The notes below the pieces were generated by a model, which saw only the letters and a program-made list of their open reading frames with translations, was not told the origin of the DNA and made no database searches. Made by a program: the position numbers and the translations under genes. Shown one piece after another: positions 1 through 6,384 of a stretch of 13,520 nt of DNA. The DNA is from JL08 sp965363755 (GTDB taxonomy: Bacteria > Pseudomonadota > Alphaproteobacteria > Rhodobacterales > Rhodobacteraceae). Location: contig CBDTVL010000095.1 in assembly GCA_965363755.1 (NCBI GenBank), forward strand, positions 1 through 13,520, in the 5' to 3' direction. The first letter of the stretch is position 1; the number at the start of each line of letters is the position of its first letter.

Positions 1-55
1 TTCATTCGTGTTGGATACATCTTAACACCCTGTCCAATTTTGCCGGACCACTTCA
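1..55 (-). mobile_element. Probable end of an IS3-family insertion sequence (partial)
   Basis: Read on the minus strand, the sequence starting at position 55 begins TGAAGTGGTCCGGC and continues through a GGACAG block. This resembles, from memory, the terminal repeats of IS3-family elements of alphaproteobacteria, which have a TGA-start, a GGTCC block and a GGACA block. An ATG at 20-18 follows and could open the element's first transposase frame, reading MYPTRM before the window edge. The sulfatase reading frame loses its family resemblance at exactly this boundary, which independently suggests an insertion. The element body and the second end are outside the window, so the family assignment is tentative. 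Confidence 0.5.
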
Positions 56-440
56 ACCCATGCGGCTTCAACAGTTTGGCAAGCGTCGGGTCTTCTTTGC
101 GCAAACCCAGATCAGCTCCGGGCAGCCCAACTTTCGGCAGACCAGTCCGAATTGGTGATTGCCCGGTGATTGCAGCCGAACGGCCAGCAGTGCAGCTTTG
201 CTCGGCATCGTAATCAATGAACTTCATGCCGCCATTTATGATGCGGTCGATGTTGGGAGTATCGTAGCCCACAATGCCGTCGCCGTGGGCACTGACGTTC
301 GTAGCTCCAACATCATCAGACATGATGAACAAAATGTTCGGCTTTTCTTGTGCGCCAACTGAGGATGCCGCCAGAGCGGCGGCACAACCAAGCGTGGTTA
401 ACAATCGTTTCAAATGGGGAAGCTCAAGGGCATGAACCAT
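56..440 (-). pseudogene. Sulfatase, N-terminal part, interrupted
   Basis: This is the start of an arylsulfatase-type hydrolase, a family that cleaves sulfate esters in the periplasm. The start is ATG at 440: an in-frame TGA lies just upstream and a GAGGA abuts the codon; TTG at 413 is an alternative. Residues 1-30 form a signal peptide (KRLL followed by an Ala-rich stretch ending SVGA). The metal site PNILFIMSDD lies at about 34-43, and the formylglycine motif QSCTAGRSAAITG at about 81-93, with Cys83 as the residue to be oxidised. CTAGR is a variant of the usual C-x-P-x-R that I recall in this subgroup. Resemblance holds through TLAKLLKPHG and is then lost. Members I remember continue with a GKNHLGD-like segment, absent here. 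The frame stays open across the junction into the putative IS end, so a hybrid tail is encoded, but the catalytic domain is incomplete. A functional product is unlikely. Confidence 0.75.
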
Positions 441-495
441 TCCTCATTTGGGCAATAGAGCCGGTCGTCGACAGAAGCAAAGACGGTTTTGTTTT

Positions 496-806
496 TATAA
501 GCTGACGCAGGACTGGCCGTAGCGAACGGCGGCTTCGCATATCTTGATAAAGGCTTTCTGGAACTGGACAACAACACTGCCGAACGCGCCATGAAGCCTG
601 TCGCCATCGGTCGCTAAAGCTGGATGTTTGCCGGATCACAATGCGGCGGCATTTCCATTGCCATCTCCCTCACGCTGATTGAAACGGCTAAGCTGAACAT
701 AGTCGACCCACAAGCTTGGCTCACGAGGGTTCTGGAACGCATCGCTGATCACACAATCAACAAGCTAGACGAGTTGATGCCTTGGGATTATGAACCAGAG
801 GCGTAA
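496..806 (+). pseudogene. IS66-family transposase (TnpC) C-terminal remnant
   Basis: The frame containing codons 591-806 reads the hallmark C-terminal block of IS66 TnpC: FLELDNNTAERAMKPVAIGR, then WMFAGSQCGG, SLIETAKLN-like, VDPQAWL, RIADH and the INKLDELMPWDYEPEA end. A TAA at 615-617 replaces the lysine codon expected in the IGRKSW segment, so a single A-to-T change created a nonsense codon. Upstream, NGGFAYLDKG (about 520-552) still resembles the end of the catalytic region; before about 496 no resemblance remains. The fragment is roughly the last 100 of some 500 residues, without terminal repeats that I can recognise. It is a dead insertion-sequence relic. Confidence 0.87.
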
Positions 807-1021
807 GGAACCAACACCTACGTTCAAACATCCAAAAAAAACAACACCTTGTGTGATTTACATTACATTCAAACCAGTTCCAGAAAACAATTTTTAGCGA
901 CATTGTTGAGGGAATTGTTTGTGATCAATGTTAGCTTGACGGTCGTTTGAACCGCGTTCGTGCCCAATTGGAGACCGCCTTTGCCCAATGCGTTGCTCTT
1001 AAGAAGGGCGAGTGGAAAAAC
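807..1021. other. AT-rich gap with no recognisable gene
   Basis: This 215-base stretch between the IS66 remnant and the broken PACE gene includes an A-rich run near 834-841 and is clearly more AT-rich than the rest of the window. I saw no coding signal, no convincing IS66 terminal repeat and no credible promoter. A TTG-initiated frame runs through 947-1021 but shows no family resemblance and is read here as untranslated leader of the PACE gene. Confidence 0.5.
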
Positions 1022-1470
1022 ATGACATTGAGGTCTTTTCAGGTGCGCATAATTCAGACGGCAAGCTTCGAATTAATTGGCATCGCATTTGTATCTCCCG
1101 TTTACGTCCAGTTGGCCGGAGCATCGATCGTTGAAGGGTTCGCGTTGGTCACGTTGTGCCCATCGCAATCCTGATCTGGTCTCTCATCTACAACACGATT
1201 TTTGTCAGAATTGAAAAGCAGTACACTGACCGTTTGGCATGTGAGCGCCCGCACGACTTAGGTATCATCCACGCTTTGAAGCATGAGATCGCGGCCGTCA
1301 TGATAACCTGCCCGCTATTTATCTGGATCGGCAGTCATACGCTTGGGGGCGCATTGGCATTTAATACCAAGCTGACACTTACCTATTCAGCTTTTGCATA
1401 CGTGCTTCACATCGCCTTTGATCAGCTTCGCCCGGTGCAGATGGTTTCAAACCCAATAAAAGCTCAATGA
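1022..1470 (+). pseudogene. PACE-family efflux transporter, frameshifted
   Basis: Two adjacent frames together encode a small four-helix protein of the PACE family (bacterial transmembrane pair domains; relatives export chlorhexidine and other biocides). The first frame starts at ATG 1022 (MTLRSFQVRIIQTASFEL), with a purine-rich AAGGGCGAG upstream, and gives helix 1 and the start of helix 2 before a TGA shortly after 1156. The second frame continues from GTG 1156 with WSLIYNTIFVRIEKQY, then the second BTP repeat (HALKHEIAAVMITCPLFIW) and FAYVLHIAFDQLRPV, ending at 1470. Restoring a single G in the TTG-TGCCC junction (about 1154-1158) would join both halves into one open frame of about 149 residues with normal spacing. 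It sits between two IS66 remnants. It is a recent pseudogene, or possibly a sequencing error. Confidence 0.8.
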
Positions 1471-1551
1471 CCGCTTGGTCCGCTCAGCAGCCATTGCCGC
1501 GTTGTGCAGCGAAGGTCCGGTTCGAGCTATTTAGCGGACAAGGCTTTCCAT

Positions 1552-2475
1552 TCACTCAATCGCAATTGCTTCGACGCTCGTCAACTCAGGCTCTCCGCCC
1601 CGGGCACCACTGCCTGCTGCAATCCACAACTTGCCATCATGTACACAGCAATTGGTGCCGTGTCGCGCGCGATTGAGCGGTGCGCCCAACAACCATTTTC
1701 CAGTTGATGGCTCGAATATCTGCATCTCGGTGAAGGCTTCCATACGGCCCGCTTCGCCACCCACATAATGGATCTTCTCCCCTAAGACGCCGGTTCCGCC
1801 TGCCGCTGTCTGCACAGGCAACTGCTCGGCATGAACCGACCATTCCTGCGAGCCAAAATTAAACACATCAACATCCCCGATCGTGGCATAAAACAGCGCA
1901 TTGTAATCCGTACCGTTGTGCCGGCCTGTCTCGCGTCCACCGAAGAAATATAGATTGTCGCCAACAATCGCGCAGGGCGCATGATCGCGCTTGTTGGGCG
2001 CATCTGGCAAGATCTGCCACTCACCGGTCTCGGGATTGATCCGGTCAAACCAGGCTTGGGTGTCTGCGTGATGCCCATCCACAATACCGCCTACGACATA
2101 AATCCAGCCATCACTGTGTAGCGCACAGCCTGAAGCGCCGCGTCGTCGCCCCTGAGGTATTTCAGGCCCCTCAAGCCAGCGATCCGCCTCGGGTTCATAG
2201 ATGAAGACGGTTTCCAGCGGAGTTTCCCGAGGAAACAACCCTGTCATTGTGCCTAAGAGCCAAATCTGATGGTCTACAATCACTGGCTGAAAGTGATGAA
2301 TCTCGATCGGTGGCGGCGCGCCATGCGTCCATGTATTCGTTTCAGGATCGAAGATATCGACAGGCTGGATACGTCTTCCTCCAAACAGATAGAATTTACC
2401 GTCATAGCAAGCAAAGCCATTCTCATGACGGCAATGCGGCGTGCCATTGCAATCAAGCGTGACCCATTGGGACAT
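1552..2475 (-). CDS. Kelch-repeat beta-propeller protein
   Basis: This is a 307-residue protein built of kelch motifs. Six blade cores are visible: KFYLFGG (about 27-33), QIWLLG (70-75), WIYVVGG (124-130), NLYFFGG (174-180), KIHYVGG (234-240) and KLWIAAG (282-288). Each is followed by a D/E-P-x-T-x-x-W type strand, such as FDPETNTW and INPETGEW. A six-bladed propeller is therefore likely. There is no signal peptide or membrane segment, so it is probably cytosolic. Start ATG 2475 is supported by AAGGA seven bases upstream. Kelch propellers usually bind proteins or sugars, and some belong to enzymes, but nothing here identifies a substrate. It lies between transposase and transporter pseudogenes yet has no frameshift or stop, which argues it is still used. 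It may be mobile or accessory cargo. Confidence 0.85.
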   Translation of the reverse strand: MSQWVTLDCNGTPHCRHENGFACYDGKFYLFGGRRIQPVDIFDPETNTWTHGAPPPIEIHHFQPVIVDHQIWLLGTMTGLFPRETPLETVFIYEPEADRWLEGPEIPQGRRRGASGCALHSDGWIYVVGGIVDGHHADTQAWFDRINPETGEWQILPDAPNKRDHAPCAIVGDNLYFFGGRETGRHNGTDYNALFYATIGDVDVFNFGSQEWSVHAEQLPVQTAAGGTGVLGEKIHYVGGEAGRMEAFTEMQIFEPSTGKWLLGAPLNRARHGTNCCVHDGKLWIAAGSGARGGEPELTSVEAIAIE

Positions 2476-2703
2476 ACTACGTTCCTTAACCTATTCATTA
2501 ATGCCGCCAGTTGACGCCAAGAAGCGCCGAGGAGCAATCCGGGAATTGCGATCTTTATACCAAAAGAGATGGCTTGGGAGGCAATTCGCGAAATCTAATC
2601 TTAGGACACTCCTGCCAGCCATCTTACTTCCCGAGTCAAGATCGCCTTTTTCAAACAACGGATCTTGGTGCAAAACGCAGTGAACGGCCGCGTCCGTCTC
2701 CCA
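2476..2703. other. Upstream region of the kelch gene, no gene seen
   Basis: About 228 bases separate the kelch start from the second IS66 remnant. On the minus strand a TATAAA hexamer lies near 2557-2562 and could be a -10 element for the kelch gene, but the best upstream hexamer (TTGCCT) is 19 bases away, so this promoter is weak. Small open frames exist in both directions without family resemblance. Confidence 0.35.
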
Positions 2704-3357
2704 TCAGTTTCACGAACGGCCCAGATCGGCAGTGCACTCTGCGGGCACTTGCTGTGAGAAGATCAGCCGGGCCGCGATTGCCATCGCGTCCCATTGAGCG
2801 CGGTCGTCCCGGACCCGGTCTGCTGCCCCGTGTTCAGGTCAACACGTATGCGGATCATCTGCCGCTTTACCGGCAGTCAGAGATGCTCGACGGAGACGGC
2901 ATTGACCTAAATCGTTCAACCCCGGCTGATTGGGTCGGCCAATCGACGGCGCCTTTGGGAACCGCTGGCCGGTGCCATAGGTCGCCATGTCCTGAAGAGA
3001 CAGGCAAAATTCGCCGATGATGCGCCGGTGAAGATGCAGGCACCCAGAGCACGGCAGTCGATTGATGGCATTCGCCGAGAAGTGGGTACTGGTAGGACAA
3101 AGACCGCAGGGTTCTAGACATATGCCAGAGATGGATGGCCTTGGGCTGGCGATGCGCCCCCGGCGGCCTGGACTAAGTTCAATGTTGATCGCTAGGGCAT
3201 GCGAACAATCGGCCACCTCAAAGGCTACACCGGCTGGATGCACGCCGATGGTTACGCTGGTTTTGAAGAACTGTATCGCTCAGGTCGTATTCACGAGGTG
3301 GCCTACACGATAAGCCAGCGCGCCAAAGCGCACAATAAACTGACGGCCAGCAGTTAG
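2704..3357 (+). pseudogene. IS66-family transposase (TnpC) central remnant, multiply broken
   Basis: The central part of an IS66 TnpC is spread over three frames. About 2705-2785 carries a GTCCEKISRAA piece of the zinc-ribbon-like region. About 2785-2957 carries SRPIERGRPGPGLL, YADHLPLYRQSEM and ADWVGQS. From about 2959 the third frame carries LEPLAGAIGRHVLK, FADDAPVKM, TKTAGF, WAGDAPPAAW, LKGYTGWMHADGYAGFEELY and IHEVA. Two frameshifts (near 2785 and 2957) and two in-frame stops (TAG 3115-3117 and TAG 3193-3195) are present. After about 3303 the sequence leaves the transposase consensus and a TAG ends the frame at 3355-3357. The N-terminal and C-terminal thirds are missing. The C-terminal portion is the part present at 496-806 in the same orientation. 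Confidence 0.87.
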
Positions 3358-3383
3358 CAGCTTTATAGGTTCTGACTCTAAAA

Positions 3384-4574
3384 CTAAGACGTGACCATCA
3401 ATCTGCTCAGGCCATGAAAATGGTAGGTGTCAGCATAGCTCGGTGTTTGAGTGAGGTGCAGGTTTGGCAACCGCTGAAATAGAATCGGAAGGGCCGTGCA
3501 CAGTTCCAACCGGGCTAGGGGGGCGCCGACACAGAAGTGAACCCCGCCGCCAAATGCAAGATGCGCGGTGAGGGGGCGGGACGGCTGGAAGCTGTCGGGC
3601 TGGTTCCAGAGAGCCGGATCGCGCCCAGCGGCGCCTAGGAGCAACGCAACCTCATTGCCTCGCTTGAAGCGGTGGCCCAAGATGTCGGCATCTTCATAGA
3701 CATAGCGGGTGAACATATGCAGCGGTGGATCATAGCGCAGAATCTCTTCGACCGTTGCTGCGATGGCATCCGGGGCCAGCGCGGATTGGGGTGTGTTCTG
3801 CTCCAGCAGTGTCTTTATGCCGTTACCGAGACTGTGAACCGTGGCCTCGTGTCCGGCATTGAGCAGCAAGATGCAGGTGGTGATCAGCTCATCTGTACTT
3901 AGTTTCTCGCCATCCTCTTCGGCGGCAATCAGATGGGTGATCAGGTCATCAGCAGGGCGCGTGCGCCGGGTGTCAATGTAGCTGCGCATGAATTCAGCGA
4001 AGTCTGCTGCCGCTGCCGCTGCGGCCTCTTCGATCGGTCGGGTGCGGTTGGCCTGATACATCGCGACCATTTGGTTGGACCACCGCAACAGATCTGGTGC
4101 CATTGCCTCGGGGACACCCAGCAGCCGGGCGATGATGATCACCGGAAGCGGCGTGCAAAAGCTGCGCAGAATGTCGAATTCACCTGTCGGCATCGCGTCA
4201 ATCAAGTCGTGGCTGAGCTGCGAGATCTCGGGTCCAAGGGCCTTTATCTTGCGCGACGTGAATGCGCGCAGCACCAGACTCCGAAGGCGGGTGTGACGTG
4301 GGGCCTCAAGTTCGAGCATCGAATGTGCCTCGATCGCGTAAAACGGCGCGAGATGGGCAGCAGGCGTCGCCACATCTTCTGACGGCATTGCGCGCCCCAG
4401 CCGCTTGTCGCGCAACAGGGCATGCACAGCCTGATGCGAAAATGCGGCCATCATCCCATAGTCTTGCCAATACTGCAGGGGGCCGCGCGCCCGGGCCGCA
4501 GCGTAGAACGGATAAGGGTTCTGAACAAAATCAGGGTCAGTCGGTGAATGGATCAAAGATTTCATACCCCGCAT
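3384..4574 (-). CDS. Cytochrome P450
   Basis: This encodes a soluble bacterial P450 of 396 residues, a normal length for the class that takes electrons from a ferredoxin and hydroxylates or otherwise oxidises a small substrate. The heme-ligand loop is FGGGVHFCVGAPLARLE with the axial Cys at about 348. The K-helix ExxR is EEILR at about 277-280 within TVEEILRYDPP. The I-helix oxygen-binding segment is NAGHEAT at about 239-245, where the usual AGxxT is AGHEA-T. The C-helix segment APRHTRLRSLVLRAFTSRKI is also typical. No membrane anchor is present. Start candidates are ATG 4574 and ATG 4565; neither has a strong ribosome-binding site, and a TTG at 4577 also exists. The gene is divergent from dctB across about 52 bp. 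No ferredoxin or ferredoxin reductase lies in the window, so the redox partner and substrate are unknown. Confidence 0.93.
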   Translation of the reverse strand: MRGMKSLIHSPTDPDFVQNPYPFYAAARARGPLQYWQDYGMMAAFSHQAVHALLRDKRLGRAMPSEDVATPAAHLAPFYAIEAHSMLELEAPRHTRLRSLVLRAFTSRKIKALGPEISQLSHDLIDAMPTGEFDILRSFCTPLPVIIIARLLGVPEAMAPDLLRWSNQMVAMYQANRTRPIEEAAAAAAADFAEFMRSYIDTRRTRPADDLITHLIAAEEDGEKLSTDELITTCILLLNAGHEATVHSLGNGIKTLLEQNTPQSALAPDAIAATVEEILRYDPPLHMFTRYVYEDADILGHRFKRGNEVALLLGAAGRDPALWNQPDSFQPSRPLTAHLAFGGGVHFCVGAPLARLELCTALPILFQRLPNLHLTQTPSYADTYHFHGLSRLMVTS

Positions 4575-4626
4575 CAAAGCAACGCCGTCTGGTCAATGCA
4601 AGGGTGGGTTTGCTAGGGTGGATTTT
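4575..4626. promoter_or_regulatory. Shared divergent promoter region, P450 / dctB
   Basis: Only 52 bases separate the start codons of the divergent P450 and dctB genes, so both promoters must overlap here or reach into the coding regions. AGGGTGG a few bases before ATG 4627 serves as the dctB ribosome-binding site. I could not assign convincing -35/-10 pairs or a TGTGCGG dyad. Confidence 0.5.
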
Positions 4627-6384
4627 ATGGAACCGACTTGGCCCAGACGCGCTCTGATTATTGCAGGCTTTTTGGTCACCGCATTGGCAATGTCAGCCGG
4701 TGTCGGGCGCTATGGGTATTTGCAGGCGCTGGACCAGTTGGCACTGCAAGGGCGCGCCGATCTGGTGCTGGCCAGCGATCGTCTGACTGGCCAGTTACGG
4801 CGTTTTCAGGAAATGGCGGTTCTGTTGGCGGATCATCCCGATTTGCAGGGATTGGCATTTGGGCGCGACCGAGGGGCTGTTCAGGAGTTGTTATTGTCCG
4901 CGGCTGACAAGACCGCCGCACTGGATGTCATGTTTGTTGCCCCTTCGGGCCGGGTTCTTGTCTCAGCACACGGTAGCCTTGGGGGTGATGTCGCGCAAAT
5001 GGCTATGTTCAAAAGGGCCATGCACGGTGCACTTGGGACCGATCATGCGGTGATCCAGCCGCTGAACCAGCGCGCTTATCTTTTCGCCGCACCGTCTTTT
5101 GCAGAGGGCGGGCGCGTGATCGGAGCACTGGTTGTTGCGGTGGACATAGATCGGCTCGAGGCTGACTGGCGTGGCAGCAACCCGGCGGTACTTTTTACCG
5201 ACGTGGCGGGTAAAGTGTTTATTTCGAACCGATCCGAGTTGTTGTTCTGGACCCGGCCAGTGGGCGAACCTGGGCTGGTGCCAAATGAAGGTTCGGCATT
5301 GCCGTTCTCGGTTAAATACACGGATGTTCATGAGGTCTGGCAATTGGGCTGGGGCCCCTACCTTCCAAAGCGGGCTATTCATTTGTCGCGGCCTCTTCCT
5401 GTGATTGGAATGACCGGCGAGGTTCTGGTAGATGTGGCTCCGGCTCGTCGGTTGGCTGCGCTGCAGGCTGCGGCCGTCGCTGGGCTGCTGCTTGCTTTTG
5501 GAGCGCTTCTGTTCCTTACAACGGAACGTCGTCGCGCGCTGGCTCAGGCCAACACGGTGCTGGAAAGTCGGGTCGCCGCCCGCACCGTTGCACTTTCTGA
5601 CAGCAACGAAAAATTGCGTCGCGAAGTGGCAGAGCGTCGACAAGCCGAAACTGCACTGCAACGCGCGCAGGCTGATCTGGTGCAGGCCAGCAAGCTGTCA
5701 GCACTTGGACAGATGTCCGCCGGGTTGAGCCACGAATTGAACCAACCGCTGATGGCGATCCAGACTTTTGCCGAGAATGGCGCGCAATATCTTGAACGCG
5801 GCGATGTAAAAGTGGCCACCGCCAACATGACCCGGATTTCAGATATGGCGGATCGGATGGCGCGGATTGTTAAAAATCTGAGAGCCTTTGCGCGGCAGGA
5901 AAGCCGCGAAATCACCCGTGTTGATATCGTGCCGGTGATCCAGAGCGCGCTTGAACTCGCCGATGCCAAGCTGCGCGAGGGGAACATCAATTTGCAGTGG
6001 ACGCCGCCAAGTCATCCGGTGTGGGTGCAGGGGGGAGAAGTGCGCTTGGCGCAGGTGATGGTCAATCTGATATCGAATGCTGCGGATGCCATGGCGGGTC
6101 AGGAAAAACGAGTTCTGAGCATAGGCATTAGTGTGAAAGCCGGAGCCCGCGTGACCGTTGAAGTGTCTGACACTGGCCCCGGCATTAGCGCGCCCGAGAA
6201 GATTTTTGATCCGTTCTATTCGACCAAAGAAGTTGGCGCCGCTGAAGGCATGGGGCTGGGACTTTCGATTTCTTATGGTTTGGTGCAGAGCTTTGGCGGC
6301 AACATTCGCGGCGTAAACGCCCCAACCGGAGGCGCTGTCTTTTCGGTCGAGCTAGATCCATGGCAGGATAAGGAAGCAGCATGA
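4627..6384 (+). CDS. dctB: C4-dicarboxylate sensor histidine kinase DctB
   Basis: This is a 585-residue membrane sensor kinase. It has an N-terminal transmembrane helix (about 9-27), a periplasmic double-Cache-type sensing region (about 30-270, including ALVVAVDIDRLE), a second helix (about 279-298, AAAVAGLLLAFGALLFL) and a coiled coil (about 300-355). The HisKA box ALGQMSAGLSHELNQPLMAI follows with the phospho-acceptor His at about 369. The ATPase domain has the N box NLISNAADAM (about 480-489), G1 DTGPGI (515-520), F box FDPFYSTKE (527-535) and G2 GMGLGLSIS (541-549). ATG 4627 is preferred over GTG 4618 because AGGGTGG lies at the right distance before it. Members of this family detect succinate, malate or fumarate and phosphorylate DctD. 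It overlaps dctD by 4 bp (ATGA), indicating coupled translation. Confidence 0.95.
   Translation: MEPTWPRRALIIAGFLVTALAMSAGVGRYGYLQALDQLALQGRADLVLASDRLTGQLRRFQEMAVLLADHPDLQGLAFGRDRGAVQELLLSAADKTAALDVMFVAPSGRVLVSAHGSLGGDVAQMAMFKRAMHGALGTDHAVIQPLNQRAYLFAAPSFAEGGRVIGALVVAVDIDRLEADWRGSNPAVLFTDVAGKVFISNRSELLFWTRPVGEPGLVPNEGSALPFSVKYTDVHEVWQLGWGPYLPKRAIHLSRPLPVIGMTGEVLVDVAPARRLAALQAAAVAGLLLAFGALLFLTTERRRALAQANTVLESRVAARTVALSDSNEKLRREVAERRQAETALQRAQADLVQASKLSALGQMSAGLSHELNQPLMAIQTFAENGAQYLERGDVKVATANMTRISDMADRMARIVKNLRAFARQESREITRVDIVPVIQSALELADAKLREGNINLQWTPPSHPVWVQGGEVRLAQVMVNLISNAADAMAGQEKRVLSIGISVKAGARVTVEVSDTGPGISAPEKIFDPFYSTKEVGAAEGMGLGLSISYGLVQSFGGNIRGVNAPTGGAVFSVELDPWQDKEAA

Noticed and set aside
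807..946. Terminal inverted repeat of the left IS66 element
   Set aside because: No sequence there could be paired with a matching repeat near the other remnant, and the region has probably drifted or been deleted.
2511..2700. Possible N-terminal part of the second IS66 transposase
   Set aside because: The frame is open but the residues before about 2704 show no IS66 resemblance in any frame.
3933..4382. A 149-codon plus-strand frame opposite the P450 gene
   Set aside because: It is antisense to conserved P450 helices and heme-domain coding sequence; no independent coding evidence.
4963..5661. A 232-codon open frame on the minus strand inside dctB
   Set aside because: It is fully antisense to the well-conserved DctB frame, shows no family resemblance, and is Cys/His/Arg-rich in the way typical of antisense frames in GC-rich DNA.
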